A DNA stretch of 64,000 nucleotides from Litorilinea aerophila (GTDB lineage: Bacteria; Chloroflexota; Anaerolineae; Caldilineales; Caldilineaceae): assembly GCF_006569185.2 (NCBI RefSeq), contig NZ_VIGC02000023.1, positions 42,292 to 106,291 on the forward strand, read 5' to 3'. The notes under the pieces were generated by a model. The model saw nothing but the letters and a program-made list of their open reading frames with translations. It was not told the origin of the DNA and did not search any database. A program made the translations under genes and the position numbers. The stretch's first letter is position 1. Each line of letters begins with the position of its first letter. Positions 1 to 8,620 of the stretch are shown piece by piece.

Positions 1-360
1 GTGGTGGGCATCGCCGGGCTGGGGGTGATCACCAGCCGGACAGTGGTGGAGCGGCGCCAGCAGGTGGGGGTGTTGCGGGCTATCGGCTACCAGCGGAGCA
101 CGGTGGCCCTCCTCTTCGTGTTGGAGGCCAGTTTCATCGCGCTCACGGGTCTGGCCGTGGGTGCGGTCACCGGTGTGGTGCTGGGCGACAAGATGTTCGG
201 CCAGTTCTACACCCTGGCCACGGATCGGCTCTTTCCCATGCCCTGGCTGCAGATCGGCGGCATGCTGGCCCTGGCCTACTTTGCCTCCCTGCTGGCGGCC
301 ATCCTGCCCGCCTGGCAGGCTTCCCGTATTTTCCCCGCCGAGGCCCTGCGCTACGAATAA
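1..360 (+). CDS. ABC transporter permease, FtsX-like C-terminal part (partial)
   Basis: This is the 3' end of a gene that begins before the window; the GTG at position 1 is probably an internal Val codon. The 119 visible residues hold the last membrane part of an FtsX/MacB-type permease: a cytoplasmic segment with the family pattern RQQVGVLRAIGYQRS, then hydrophobic helices at roughly residues 38-60 and 82-105, ending in PAWQASRIFPAEALRYE, the usual end of this family. Such permeases pair with a LolD/MacB-like ATPase and act in lipoprotein or peptide export or envelope remodelling. The partner ATPase is not in view. Family assignment is firm; substrate is unknown. Confidence 0.85.
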   Translation: MVGIAGLGVITSRTVVERRQQVGVLRAIGYQRSTVALLFVLEASFIALTGLAVGAVTGVVLGDKMFGQFYTLATDRLFPMPWLQIGGMLALAYFASLLAAILPAWQASRIFPAEALRYE

Positions 361-433
361 ACGGCCCAGTGCTGGTATACTTGTCTTTTGAACTCTTTTT
401 GCCTTTGGGTCAACCAGTCAAAGCGAGCGAACC

Positions 434-1606
434 ATGAAAGAGCTATCCCAGCGACTGCAGAGTGTGCCGGCCTCACCCACCACCATGATGATGCAGAAGG
501 GCCGGGAGCTGAAGGCCGCCGGCCACGACGTGATCAACCTGGCCGGGGGCGAGCCGGATTTTGCCACCCCGCCCCACATTGTGGAGGCGGCGTTCCGGGC
601 CATCCAGGCCGAGGATACCCATTACCCGCCTGCCTTTGGCACGCCGGAGCTGTTGGAGGCCATCGTGGCCAAGCTCCAGCGGGAGAACAACGTCCACCAC
701 ATCACCCCCAGCCAGATCCTGGTGACGCCTGGCGGCAAGTGGGCCATTTTCGCCGGCCTGGCAGCGGTCCTCAACCCCGGCGACGAGGTGCTGCTGTTGG
801 ATCCGTCGTGGGTGAGCTATGCGCCCATGGTGGAGCTGAACGGCGGGGTGCCGGTGCGGGTGCCCTTGCCCAGCGCGGAGAACTTCACCGTGAGCGAGGA
901 GCTGTTGCGCCGCTACATCACCCCCCGCACCAAGCTGATCATGGTCAACAGTCCCAACAACCCCACCGGCCGGGTGTTGAGCCGCCCCGAAATCGACGCC
1001 CTGGTCAAGGTGGCCGTGGAGCACGACCTCTACGTCCTGAGCGACGAGATCTACGAGCACATCCTTTACGACGGCGCGGTCCACTACAGCCTGGCAGCGG
1101 AGCCGGGCATGGCCGAGCGCACCCTGATCGTCAACGGCTTCAGCAAGGCCTATGCCATGACCGGCTGGCGCCTGGGCTGGCTGGCCGGTCCCCAGCCGGT
1201 CATGCGCCTGGCTCGTACCCTCCAGACCCAGAGTGTGACCTCCGCGGCCAGCTTCACCATGGCCGCGGGCGTGGCCGCGCTCAACGGCCCCCAGGATTGT
1301 GTCCGGGAGATGACCGCCGCGTACGCGGCACGGCGCCGCTTCATGTTGGACGCGCTGGCTGAGATCCCGGGCATCGAATGCCCACCCATCGAGGGCGCCT
1401 TCTACATCTTCCCCAAGTTCACCCACACCCAGAAGAACAGCCTGGAGATCGCCAACCTGCTCCTGGAGAAGGCCCTCATCGCCACCACCCCTGGCATCGC
1501 CTTCGGGCCGGCGGGGGAGGGCCACGTGCGCTTCAGCATCGCCACCCGCATGGAAGATCTGGAGCGCACGGTGGAGCGGCTGGCCAGGGTTGTGCCGGAG
1601 CTCTAA
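434..1606 (+). CDS. Pyridoxal-phosphate aminotransferase, class I (aspartate aminotransferase-like)
   Basis: A complete 390-residue class I/II aminotransferase of fold type I. Visible marks are the substrate-loop region GGEPDFATP near residue 38, NSPNNPTGR near 173, the cofactor-binding DEIYEHILYD near 200, and NGFSKAYAMTGWRLGW near 235 that carries the Schiff-base Lys (the K in FSK). Length and motifs fit the Igamma aspartate/aromatic aminotransferases found in many bacteria. The reaction is amino-group transfer between an amino acid and a 2-oxo acid in the cytoplasm; the exact substrate cannot be read from sequence. It lies 74 bp after the permease fragment and 35 bp before the next gene, so it may share a transcript with the latter. 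Confidence 0.92.
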   Translation: MKELSQRLQSVPASPTTMMMQKGRELKAAGHDVINLAGGEPDFATPPHIVEAAFRAIQAEDTHYPPAFGTPELLEAIVAKLQRENNVHHITPSQILVTPGGKWAIFAGLAAVLNPGDEVLLLDPSWVSYAPMVELNGGVPVRVPLPSAENFTVSEELLRRYITPRTKLIMVNSPNNPTGRVLSRPEIDALVKVAVEHDLYVLSDEIYEHILYDGAVHYSLAAEPGMAERTLIVNGFSKAYAMTGWRLGWLAGPQPVMRLARTLQTQSVTSAASFTMAAGVAALNGPQDCVREMTAAYAARRRFMLDALAEIPGIECPPIEGAFYIFPKFTHTQKNSLEIANLLLEKALIATTPGIAFGPAGEGHVRFSIATRMEDLERTVERLARVVPEL

Positions 1607-1641
1607 CATCCCCATCCACCTGACTGAAAGTGTCCTGACCT

Positions 1642-2433
1642 ATGCACATCGCCTGGTACAACTACATCTTTGCCATTCTGGCCGGCATCCTGGCCGGCAT
1701 CATCAACACCCTGGCCGGAAGCGGCTCCGCGGTGACCCTGCCCATGCTGGACCTGTTGGGGCTGTCCGCCCCGGTGGCCAATGCCACCAACCGGGTTGGG
1801 GTGCTCATCCAGAATATCGTGGGCATCGCCACCTTCCAGCGCAGCGGCCGCATGAACCTGAGCGGGGGCCTCTGGCTCACCATCCCGGCCATGTTGGGCT
1901 CGGTGGTGGGGGCCTACGTGGCGACCCTGCTGGACAAGGAGCAGATGGAGCTGGCCATCGGCGTGATGATGGTGATCGTCCTCATCACCATCTTCCTCAA
2001 CCCCAGCAAATGGCTGCGCCAGCATTCGGAGGTGAAGGAGGGGCGGCCAGGGTGGGGCACCCTGGGGTTGTTTTTCCTCATCGGCATCTACGGTGGGTTC
2101 ATCCAGGCGGGCGTGGGGGTCTTCCTGCTCACGGCCATGGTGCTGGGCGCGGGTTATAGCCTGGTCCACGCCAACGCCATCAAACTCATGATCGTGCTGG
2201 CCCTGACCGTGGTGGCCATGGTGGTCTTCATGCTGTCGCCGGTGCGCATCGACTGGGGGATTGGCCTGCTGATGGCCGTGGGGCAGAGCATCGGCGCCTG
2301 GGCAGCAGCCCGCTTTGCCGTGCGGGTGCCCAACGCCAACGTGTGGGTGCGCCGGCTGCTGATCGTGGTGGTGATCTACTCCATCCTCAAGTTCTTTGGC
2401 CTGTTGGACCTGTTGCTGGCCCAGCTTGGGTGA
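1642..2433 (+). CDS. TauE/SafE-family sulfite/anion exporter
   Basis: A 263-residue, almost wholly hydrophobic membrane protein with about eight predicted helices. The two half-repeats typical of TauE/SafE are visible: an N-terminal one with GILAGIINTLAGSGSAVTLP and NRVGVLIQNIVG, and a C-terminal one with FFLIGIYGGFIQAGVGVFL. Members export sulfite, sulfonates or related organic anions; the substrate here is unknown. It starts 35 bp after the aminotransferase gene. A strong hairpin follows 7 bp after its stop and separates it from a convergent gene. Confidence 0.9.
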   Translation: MHIAWYNYIFAILAGILAGIINTLAGSGSAVTLPMLDLLGLSAPVANATNRVGVLIQNIVGIATFQRSGRMNLSGGLWLTIPAMLGSVVGAYVATLLDKEQMELAIGVMMVIVLITIFLNPSKWLRQHSEVKEGRPGWGTLGLFFLIGIYGGFIQAGVGVFLLTAMVLGAGYSLVHANAIKLMIVLALTVVAMVVFMLSPVRIDWGIGLLMAVGQSIGAWAAARFAVRVPNANVWVRRLLIVVVIYSILKFFGLLDLLLAQLG

Positions 2434-2440
2434 CCCAAGA

Positions 2441-2470
2441 AAGGACCGTCGGGTTCACCCGACGGTCCTT
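2441..2470. terminator. Bidirectional intrinsic terminator
   Basis: A perfect inverted repeat with 14-nt arms (AAGGACCGTCGGGT and its complement) around a 2-nt centre. It lies between the converging TauE/SafE and PPOX-type genes. Only a short T-rich tail is visible on the plus side and an A/T-rich flank on the other, so a two-way stop is likely but tail strength is modest. Confidence 0.8.
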
Positions 2471-2549
2471 GTTGCCCTGTCTCTTGTCCTGGGGGGGCAG
2501 GGGCCAGCGTAACAGGCCGGCATCCCTGCGCATCCACCTGCTTCCTGGG

Positions 2550-2942
2550 CTAGCCCATGGTCCAAACCCGCTGGGGCTCGATCTTGTAGATGACCCGGAT
2601 CTCGGTCTCCGGAATGGGGCCGTAATCCTTCCCCGTGTATTTTTGGGAAAGCTTGTCGATGTGGGCCCGGGCGCCCTCCTCGGTGATTTCCACCACCCGC
2701 CCCTGGATGCCGAGGTATCGGTAGGGGTTGTCGGGGTCCTGGATGCTCAACGCCACCTGGGGATGGGCCCGCAGGTTGCGGTCCTTTTTGCGTCCCTTGG
2801 CGCTGTTGATCAGCACGTACTGGCCGTCGTAGTCCACCCAAACAGGGGTGACCTGGGGCATGCACTGGTCATCCACCGTAGCCACGTGGGCAAAAGCTCG
2901 CTTCTGCAGGATGTCTACGTGGGATTGGGGAATGGTTGCCAT
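2550..2942 (-). CDS. PPOX-class flavin/F420-dependent enzyme
   Basis: A 130-residue split-barrel protein of the pyridoxamine-phosphate-oxidase-like superfamily. The central stretch ATVDDQCMPQVTPVWVDYDG followed by KGRKKDRNLRAHPQVALSI is the usual cofactor-binding pattern of the PPOX F420-dependent or FMN-binding families (TIGR03618-like). The ATG at 2942 is chosen because GGGAGG lies 7 bp upstream; an ATG 30 bp further up lacks such a site. Members reduce or bind small redox cofactors in the cytoplasm; whether this one uses F420, FMN or heme is not decidable here. It appears to be a single-gene unit. Confidence 0.85.
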   Translation of the reverse strand: MATIPQSHVDILQKRAFAHVATVDDQCMPQVTPVWVDYDGQYVLINSAKGRKKDRNLRAHPQVALSIQDPDNPYRYLGIQGRVVEITEEGARAHIDKLSQKYTGKDYGPIPETEIRVIYKIEPQRVWTMG

Positions 2943-3072
2943 GGTTGCCTCCCTGGAATGATTGAATGCCATGATCGAGTGTGGTGATTGAGATGAGTTT
3001 TACTGGAATGAGACACTTTAGCATAGACCAGATCCTGCGATTCGCACAGGAAGATGGCTCCCATTTTCACCG

Positions 3073-4368
3073 ATGCCTATCCCCAGAAAGTCCAACGTCA
3101 TGAATGCGACCCCGGTACCCCGTCGCCTGCGCCTGCGCCTCACGGGCACCCTGTTTGCGGCCCAGAGCCTGAACACGGCCGCCCAGATTGCGCCCATCGT
3201 GCTGGTGCCCATCATTGCTGCGCAACTGGGAGGCAGCGATAGCCTGGCCGGGCTGCCCTCCACGGTGCTCCTGCTGGGCAGGGCGCTGGCCGCGTATCCC
3301 CTGGGCTGGCTGATGGATCGGCTGGGACGACGGCCGGGCCTGGCCCTGGGCTTCCTGCTGGGCGTCCTGGGAGCCCTGGTCAGCCTCTGGGCCATCGGCG
3401 TGGGATCCTTTGTGGGCTTTTGCCTGGGAGCCGGCCTCAGCGGCATGAGCCGGGGCGCCACCGAGCAGGCCCGCTTCGCCGCCGCGGAGGTGGAGCCGCC
3501 CGAGCGCCGGGCCAAGGCCATCGGCCTCATCGTCTTCGCCGGGACCGTGGGCGCGGTGGCCGGCCCGCTGCTGGCGCCGCCCTCCGTCCAGTGGGCCTCC
3601 CGCCTGGGTCTGGACCCCCAGACCGGCCCCTTTGCGGCCGCGGCTCTGTTGACCGGGCTGGCCTTTCTCCTCATTCTCCTGCTGTTGCGGCCTGATCCCA
3701 TGCACCTGGGGCGCCTGTACCCCGGCGCCGACGCCGATGGGGCCGCTCCCTCGGGGGATGGGGCGGACAGCCGTGCCCCCTGGCGCACCATCCTCCGTCG
3801 GGACGGTGTACGCCTGGCCCTGGTGGCCATGGTGGTGGGCCAGCTGGTGATGACCCTGATCATGGTGATCACGCCCCTGCACATGAAGTACCACCACCAC
3901 GGCACCGAAGCCATTTCCTGGGTGATCATGGCCCACACGTTGGGGATGTTTGGGCTTTCCGGGCTGACAGGCTGGCTGGTGGATCGCTTCGGAGCGGTGA
4001 CCATGGTGGTGGCCGGCGCCGGCATCCTGGCCCTCTCAGGCGTGACGACACCCCTTTCGTCTGGCATGGCCTGGCTGGCCATGGCCCTCTTTCTGTTGGG
4101 GCTGGGCTGGAATTTCTGTTTCATCGCCGGTTCGTCCCTGCTTTCCGACTCCCTGGCCGTGGAGGAGCGGGGGCGGGTGCAGGGCCTGGCGGAGACGTTG
4201 GTGGCTGTGGCGTCGGGCCTGGGCAGCCTGGGCACCGGCCTCCTCTTCGCCTGGAGCGCCATGGTGGGCGTCAGCGTGTTGGGGACAGGCTTCTCCCTGC
4301 TGCTGATCGCCCTGGCCCTCTGGTGGGGGCGTTCCCGGCCGGCGCCCGCCGCCCAGCCCGGCCTGTAG
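3073..4368 (+). CDS. Major facilitator superfamily transporter
   Basis: A 431-residue protein with about twelve hydrophobic helices and the MFS loop motif GWLMDRLGRRPG near residues 78-89, plus a second looser copy, GWLVDRFGAVT, in the C-terminal half. A hydrophilic loop near residues 215-238 separates the halves. The sequence resembles drug-efflux-like MFS proteins, but the substrate is unknown. The start at 3073 is the furthest upstream ATG in frame; an internal ATG at 3100 (MNATPVPRR) is possible. A 33-bp hairpin lies immediately after the stop, and the next gene follows within 50 bp. Confidence 0.88.
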   Translation: MPIPRKSNVMNATPVPRRLRLRLTGTLFAAQSLNTAAQIAPIVLVPIIAAQLGGSDSLAGLPSTVLLLGRALAAYPLGWLMDRLGRRPGLALGFLLGVLGALVSLWAIGVGSFVGFCLGAGLSGMSRGATEQARFAAAEVEPPERRAKAIGLIVFAGTVGAVAGPLLAPPSVQWASRLGLDPQTGPFAAAALLTGLAFLLILLLLRPDPMHLGRLYPGADADGAAPSGDGADSRAPWRTILRRDGVRLALVAMVVGQLVMTLIMVITPLHMKYHHHGTEAISWVIMAHTLGMFGLSGLTGWLVDRFGAVTMVVAGAGILALSGVTTPLSSGMAWLAMALFLLGLGWNFCFIAGSSLLSDSLAVEERGRVQGLAETLVAVASGLGSLGTGLLFAWSAMVGVSVLGTGFSLLLIALALWWGRSRPAPAAQPGL

Positions 4369-4401
4369 CCTGTAGAGACGCACGTCCGTGCGTCCTACAG
4401 G
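4369..4401. repeat. 33-bp palindromic hairpin
   Basis: An inverted repeat with outer arms CCTGTAG/CTACAGG and inner arms GACGCACG/CGTGCGTC starts right after the MFS stop codon. No U-run follows, so it may be a palindromic repeat element or an mRNA 3'-end stabiliser, not a clear terminator. The ribosome site of the next gene follows directly. Confidence 0.6.
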
Positions 4402-4418
4402 CAGAGGAGGATACCCTG

Positions 4419-4766
4419 ATGGAGTTCGAACAATTGCGCGCTTATCTGATGGCCAAAGCTGGGGCGACGGAGGAGCAGCCCTTCGGGCCGGATGTCCTGG
4501 TCTACAAGGTGATGGGCAAGATCTTTGCCCTGCTCTTCTGGCGGGAGGAGCCCCTGCGTCTGAACCTCAAGTGTGATCCACTGGAGGCGTTGGCCCTTCG
4601 CCAGCAGTATGCAGCCGTGCTGCCGGGTTATCACATGAACAAGCGCCACTGGAATACCCTGGTGCTGGACGGCACCCTTCCTGAAGCGGAAGTGTGGGGA
4701 CAGATCGACCAGTCCTATGCCCTGGTGGTTCAGGGGCTTACCCGGGCCCAGCGGCGACAGTTGTAA
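4419..4766 (+). CDS. MmcQ/YjbR-family DNA-binding-like protein
   Basis: A 115-residue protein of the MmcQ/YjbR family (CyaY-like fold). Typical features are the N-terminal EFEQLRAYLMAKAGATEEQPFG, a central VYKVMGKIFALLFW, and the C-terminal HMNKRHWNTLVLDG with a final segment like DQSYALVV. Proteins of this family are small, double-wing DNA-binding-like folds of unknown physiological role. The ATG at 4419 has GGAGG 8 bp upstream, which excludes longer upstream starts. Its stop codon TAA is part of the dispersed repeat that follows, so the repeat edge terminates the gene. Confidence 0.88.
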   Translation: MEFEQLRAYLMAKAGATEEQPFGPDVLVYKVMGKIFALLFWREEPLRLNLKCDPLEALALRQQYAAVLPGYHMNKRHWNTLVLDGTLPEAEVWGQIDQSYALVVQGLTRAQRRQL

Positions 4767-4846
4767 ATCCCGGCAGAAATTCGCCGGGCGTTTCCACCAG
4801 AGGGAATGTCGCCGAATTCCTGCCGTGGTATTTACGCCAGACTGGA
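4763..4846. repeat. Dispersed inverted-repeat element A, copy 1 (short centre)
   Basis: First copy of a repeated element bounded by GTAAATCCCGGCAGAAATTC and a complementary end GAATTCCTGCCGTGGTATTTAC followed by GCCAGACTG. The central part is shortened compared with the other copies. It lies between convergent genes and supplies the TAA stop of the MmcQ-like gene on the plus strand and the TAA stop and last codons of the histidine kinase on the minus strand. Related copies lie near 22.4, 23.3, 32.0 and 40.8 kb. Confidence 0.85.
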
Positions 4847-5953
4847 CCAGGATTCTGACGGGCGCGAGGAACTGCGGGGAAAGATGGCCCGGAAGGTGCT
4901 GCCCTGGCCCTGGCCTGGGCTGTGGGCAGAGACCCGTCCGCCGTGGGCTTCCACCAGGGCGCGGACGATGGCCAGACCCAGCCCGGTGCCGCCGCTGTCC
5001 CGGTCCCGGGCCTGGCTGGTACGGTAGAAGCGGTCGAAGACGTGGGGCAGATGGCCGGGCTCGATGCCGTCGCCTGTGTCCGCCACGGTGAGACTGGCCT
5101 CGTCCCCGGTGGCCTCCACCGTCACGGTGATGGTACCGCCGGCAGGAGTGTGGCGCAGGGCGTTGCTCAGCAGGTTCTGGCAGATCTGCATCAGCCGCGC
5201 CCCATCGCCGTTCACCATCACCGGATGGCCGGGCAGCCGGGTGTCCAGGTGGATCCCTTCCAGCTCGGCCACCGGCTCCAGCAGCTCCACCGCGGCCTGG
5301 ACCACCTCGTTGAGGTCCACGGGCCGGCGGTCCAGGGGCAGTTGGCGGGCTTCCGCCTGGGCCAGCTCGTGGAGGTCGTTGACCAGCCGGCTGAGGTGGC
5401 GGGTCTGGTCATAGAGGCGGGCGACTTCGCTTTTGTCCAGGGTGTAGACATCGTCCAGGATGGCCCGCAGGTTGCTCTGGAGCACGGTCAGGGGCGTGCG
5501 CAGCTCGTGGGCCACGTCCGCCAGCAGGTTCTGGCGCTGGCGCTCGGCGCTCTCCAGCGCGGCGGCCATGGCGTTGAAAGATTGGGCCAGGGTACGCAGT
5601 TCCTGGCTGCCCCGCTCAGCCACCCGATAGGAGAAACGGCCGGTGCTGATGGCCTGGGTGCCCTCGGCCAGTTCTTCCAGTGGGGCCGTCAGCCGGCGAC
5701 TCATCCACACCCCGGCGGCGATGCCCAGGGTGCTCCCCACCGCGATGGTGATGAGCAGGCCCCGATTGCGGTAATGCAAGAAGAGTGCCCGCCGGGCCTG
5801 GGCCTGTTCGGTGTCTGGCGGGGGGGGCGGTATGGCGGGGGCCGGCCGCAGCAGGTAGCCCAAAAAGGCCAGGCCCAGGCTGGCCAGGATGACCACGCCG
5901 CTAAAGGCCAGGCTGAACTGAAACCACAGGCGGTGGATGGGGAGTCGCTTCAT
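4832..5953 (-). CDS. Sensor histidine kinase (HAMP, HisKA, HATPase)
   Basis: A 373-residue membrane kinase. Helices at about residues 10-32 and 60-82 enclose a very short extracytoplasmic segment rich in proline. A HAMP domain follows, then HisKA with DVAHELRTPLTVL (phospho-accepting His near 148), then the ATPase domain with NLLSNALRHTPAGG, VADTGDGIEP and GGTGLGLAIVRALVEAHGG. All catalytic boxes look intact. It overlaps the end of the response-regulator gene by 4 bp, so the two are translationally coupled. The last codons and stop come from repeat element A. The short sensor loop suggests sensing within or near the membrane, which fits the exporter genes upstream. Confidence 0.95.
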   Translation of the reverse strand: MKRLPIHRLWFQFSLAFSGVVILASLGLAFLGYLLRPAPAIPPPPPDTEQAQARRALFLHYRNRGLLITIAVGSTLGIAAGVWMSRRLTAPLEELAEGTQAISTGRFSYRVAERGSQELRTLAQSFNAMAAALESAERQRQNLLADVAHELRTPLTVLQSNLRAILDDVYTLDKSEVARLYDQTRHLSRLVNDLHELAQAEARQLPLDRRPVDLNEVVQAAVELLEPVAELEGIHLDTRLPGHPVMVNGDGARLMQICQNLLSNALRHTPAGGTITVTVEATGDEASLTVADTGDGIEPGHLPHVFDRFYRTSQARDRDSGGTGLGLAIVRALVEAHGGRVSAHSPGQGQGSTFRAIFPRSSSRPSESWSSLA

Positions 5954-6657
5954 GGCAGCTCGGCCAGCCGGTAGCCCACCCCGTAGACCGTCTGGATGTA
6001 GGTGGGGTGGCGAGAGTCGTCGCCGATCTTGCGGCGCAGATTCTTGATGTGGGTGTCCAGGGTGCGCTCGATGCTTTCGTAGTTGTAGCCCAGCGCCTTC
6101 TCGATGAGCTCCGTGCGGGTAAAGACGTAGCCTGGATTCTGCATGAGGGTCTGGAGCAGGCTGAACTCGGTGCGGGTGAGCTCCACGGGCTGCCCGCCCA
6201 CCGTCACTTCCCGGCGGCCCGGGTCCATGCGCAGGTCGCCCACCTGCAGGACGGTGGGCGACGGGGCCGTGTTTGCGGTGCGGGCGTTCCGGCGCAGCAG
6301 GGCCCGCACCCGGGCCAGCACCTCCCGGGGGTTGAAGGGCTTGGTGATGTAGTCGTCCGCGCCCAACTCCAGCCCGATGATCTTGTCCGCATCCTCCACC
6401 CGGGCCGTCAGCATGATGATGGGCATGTTGGCCAGCACCCGGTCCCGGCGGATCAGGCGGGTGAGCTGCCAGCCATCCTGTTGGGGCAACATCAGGTCCA
6501 GCAGCAGGAGGTCCGGCTGCTGGCTGTGGAGGAGGTGCCAGGCCTGGGCGCCGTCGTAGGCCGCGTGGACCTGGTAGCCGGCCTGTTCCAGGTAGCCCCG
6601 TAACACCCGCACGATTTCCCGGTCGTCATCCACAATCAAAATTTGTTGTGCATTCAT
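5950..6657 (-). CDS. OmpR/PhoB-family response regulator
   Basis: A 235-residue two-domain regulator. The receiver has the acidic pair in IVDDDREIV near residue 8, the phospho-acceptor Asp in LLLLDLMLPQQDG near 53, and the conserved Lys in ADDYITKPFNP. The C-terminal winged helix carries GDLRMDPGRREVTV, LTRTEFSLLQTLMQNPG and the typical IKNLRRKIGDD...IQTVYGVGYRL. It is cotranscribed with the kinase and probably with the upstream propeller protein (19 bp gap). Likely targets are this exporter run itself, but no operator was identified. Confidence 0.96.
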   Translation of the reverse strand: MNAQQILIVDDDREIVRVLRGYLEQAGYQVHAAYDGAQAWHLLHSQQPDLLLLDLMLPQQDGWQLTRLIRRDRVLANMPIIMLTARVEDADKIIGLELGADDYITKPFNPREVLARVRALLRRNARTANTAPSPTVLQVGDLRMDPGRREVTVGGQPVELTRTEFSLLQTLMQNPGYVFTRTELIEKALGYNYESIERTLDTHIKNLRRKIGDDSRHPTYIQTVYGVGYRLAELP

Positions 6658-6676
6658 GGCCGTTCAGCGGATTTTC

Positions 6677-8557
6677 TCACGGCCCCCAGTCTACCATCTG
6701 CTCGCCGGTAAAGCTGTATTCCAGGGGCACGTCGATGGGCAAGGGACGCTGGTTGCTGCCGTCGGCCTCCATGACCCAGAGGCGCCAGGCGCCGGCGTTG
6801 TTCCCCTCGTCCCGGTTGCTCAGGAAAACGATGTGTTGCCCGTCCGGGCTCCAGGCCGGCGCCACATTGCTGGGCAGGGCATCCACCAGCACGGTGGCCG
6901 GGCGGGTCAGGGCCACCAGGTCGGCTCCGTCCGGATTGACGGAGAAGATCTCCCAGTGGCTGGCTTCCCGCCGCTGGAAGAGGATGCGCCCGCCGTTGGG
7001 CTGCCAGTCTGGATCTTGATAGTACTGGATGTGGATGTCAAAGGCAACCAGCTGGCTGGTTGCGGAGGGCGCATCCTGGGTGATCTGGATGCCCGAGTCG
7101 GACTCGTAGACAATGCCCGCCTGGTTCCAGTCTGGATTGCGGGCCGAGAGCAGGGACGGGATGTCCCGGTACTCCTGGCCGTTCACGTCCACCCGGCTGA
7201 GTACCCAGTTGCGCTGGGTCACCAGGGGGAAGTCGCTGAGGGCCTCGTCATCGGACAGGCAGATTCGCTCGTTGATCTGGCGGCAACGGTCCCCTTCCAC
7301 GCCCCGGCTGAAGACGATGTAGCGTCCGTCCGGGCTCCAGCTGGGCGAGCGCAGACCGAAGCCGCTGACATAGATACGTCGCTCGTTCTGGCCGTCGATG
7401 TCGATGAGGTAGAGCCCGGCCTCACCTCCCTCCCGGGTGAAGGCCACCGTCTGCCCATCCGGGCTGATGGTCGGATCGATGCCGGTGGTCAGGGGCCACA
7501 GGGCACCGCTGGCAAAGTCGTAGACGTAGATCTGTTCGCCCAGCCGATTCTGGAAGACCAGCTTGCCGCTCAGCCCACCCGTGGCGGCCGATGTGCTGGC
7601 GGTTGATGGCGTTGCGGTTGGTGAGGCGGCCAATGTGGTGGCCTGACCTGACGAAGCCGCCGCCGAAATTGTGGCCGAAGTCGACGCCGTGCTCACCTGG
7701 GCGGAGACCGGCAGCCGTTCCCACGGCTGGCTCAGGGCCATGAACTCCCGGCTCACCCAGCCGAAGCCATCCGCCACGCTAGGCACCCCGAGCTGGATCC
7801 AGTCGCCGTCCGCATCCCGGGCCAGGGCCACGTAGACCTCGCCGGGATGGGCCTTGGCGATGATCGGATAGGTGAGGCCTGGGCCGGCCCGCACGTTCAG
7901 CCGGCTGTCGGTGAGGGTCACCGTGGCGGTGACCACCGGGGAAGCATCCGTTGCGGCGGGGACCGCTTCCGGCGTGGCGACCGGCGCTACCACGGTAGGC
8001 GTGGCGATCGGCGCGGTGCTGGTGACCACGGGGGCAGGGGGTTGGACAGTGGCGTCGGCGGTGGCCCCGTTTTCCGGCTGGGCCGGGTTGCCCGGCCGGG
8101 CCCGTCGGTTTCCGGCAGCCGGGCGATCCTCCTGGGTCGGCGTCGCTGCCAGGGTCCCATCTTCGTTGAAGACCGGCCACCCGGTCACACCGAAGGCGAT
8201 CACGCCAGAGGTCGGCACCCAGCCGACCATGCCCTCCGAGGTCTGGACCCGGAGCCATTCTCCGTCCGCCGTGCGGCCCAGGCCGGAGAGCAGCGTACCC
8301 GCTTCCAGGGAGATCCCCTGGGGCTGGCCGGGGGTGTCTGCCAGGACGACGCCCTGGGCACCCGCCACCGCCACCCGGGCGCCCACGGTTCCGGACTCCC
8401 TGGTAGTTTCCTGGGGAGTGGGGCTTTGGCCCCAGAGCACCCCATACGGGGCCAGGGCCAACAGGGCGATCCACGGCAGGGCCAGGACCAGGCGTATCCT
8501 CCCGGTCCTCCCCTGCCGGGTCCGGCTCCATCGGCTTGGAACAGATTGATTCGTCAT
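6677..8557 (-). CDS. Secreted SH3-domain and TolB-like beta-propeller protein
   Basis: A 626-residue exported protein. After a basic start, a hydrophobic helix (about residues 20-42) acts as signal or anchor. Two bacterial SH3-like domains follow (about 70-140, with GEWLRVQTSEGMVGWV, and about 205-270, with LNVRAGPGLTYPIIAKAHPG), separated by a Pro/Thr/Ala-rich linker. A Ser/Thr/Ala-rich linker then leads to a PD40/TolB-type propeller (about 325-625) with repeated SPDG signatures such as ISPDGQTVAFTREG, SPSWSPDGRYIVF and PAWSPDGQHIVFLSN. The start at 8557 has AGAGGA at the right distance. It sits between the adaptor gene and the response regulator. SH3b domains suggest cell-wall binding; the role is not known. 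Confidence 0.88.
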   Translation of the reverse strand: MTNQSVPSRWSRTRQGRTGRIRLVLALPWIALLALAPYGVLWGQSPTPQETTRESGTVGARVAVAGAQGVVLADTPGQPQGISLEAGTLLSGLGRTADGEWLRVQTSEGMVGWVPTSGVIAFGVTGWPVFNEDGTLAATPTQEDRPAAGNRRARPGNPAQPENGATADATVQPPAPVVTSTAPIATPTVVAPVATPEAVPAATDASPVVTATVTLTDSRLNVRAGPGLTYPIIAKAHPGEVYVALARDADGDWIQLGVPSVADGFGWVSREFMALSQPWERLPVSAQVSTASTSATISAAASSGQATTLAASPTATPSTASTSAATGGLSGKLVFQNRLGEQIYVYDFASGALWPLTTGIDPTISPDGQTVAFTREGGEAGLYLIDIDGQNERRIYVSGFGLRSPSWSPDGRYIVFSRGVEGDRCRQINERICLSDDEALSDFPLVTQRNWVLSRVDVNGQEYRDIPSLLSARNPDWNQAGIVYESDSGIQITQDAPSATSQLVAFDIHIQYYQDPDWQPNGGRILFQRREASHWEIFSVNPDGADLVALTRPATVLVDALPSNVAPAWSPDGQHIVFLSNRDEGNNAGAWRLWVMEADGSNQRPLPIDVPLEYSFTGEQMVDWGP

Positions 8558-8620
8558 GAAAATTCCTCTTGCCTGCATGATGATATGATGGGCAATCTAC
8601 AAGAAATCACCCCGATTGAA

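Noticed and set aside
2343..2987. Plus-strand frame opposite the PPOX-type gene
   Set aside because: It crosses the bidirectional terminator and mirrors the PPOX coding frame; no motif is seen.
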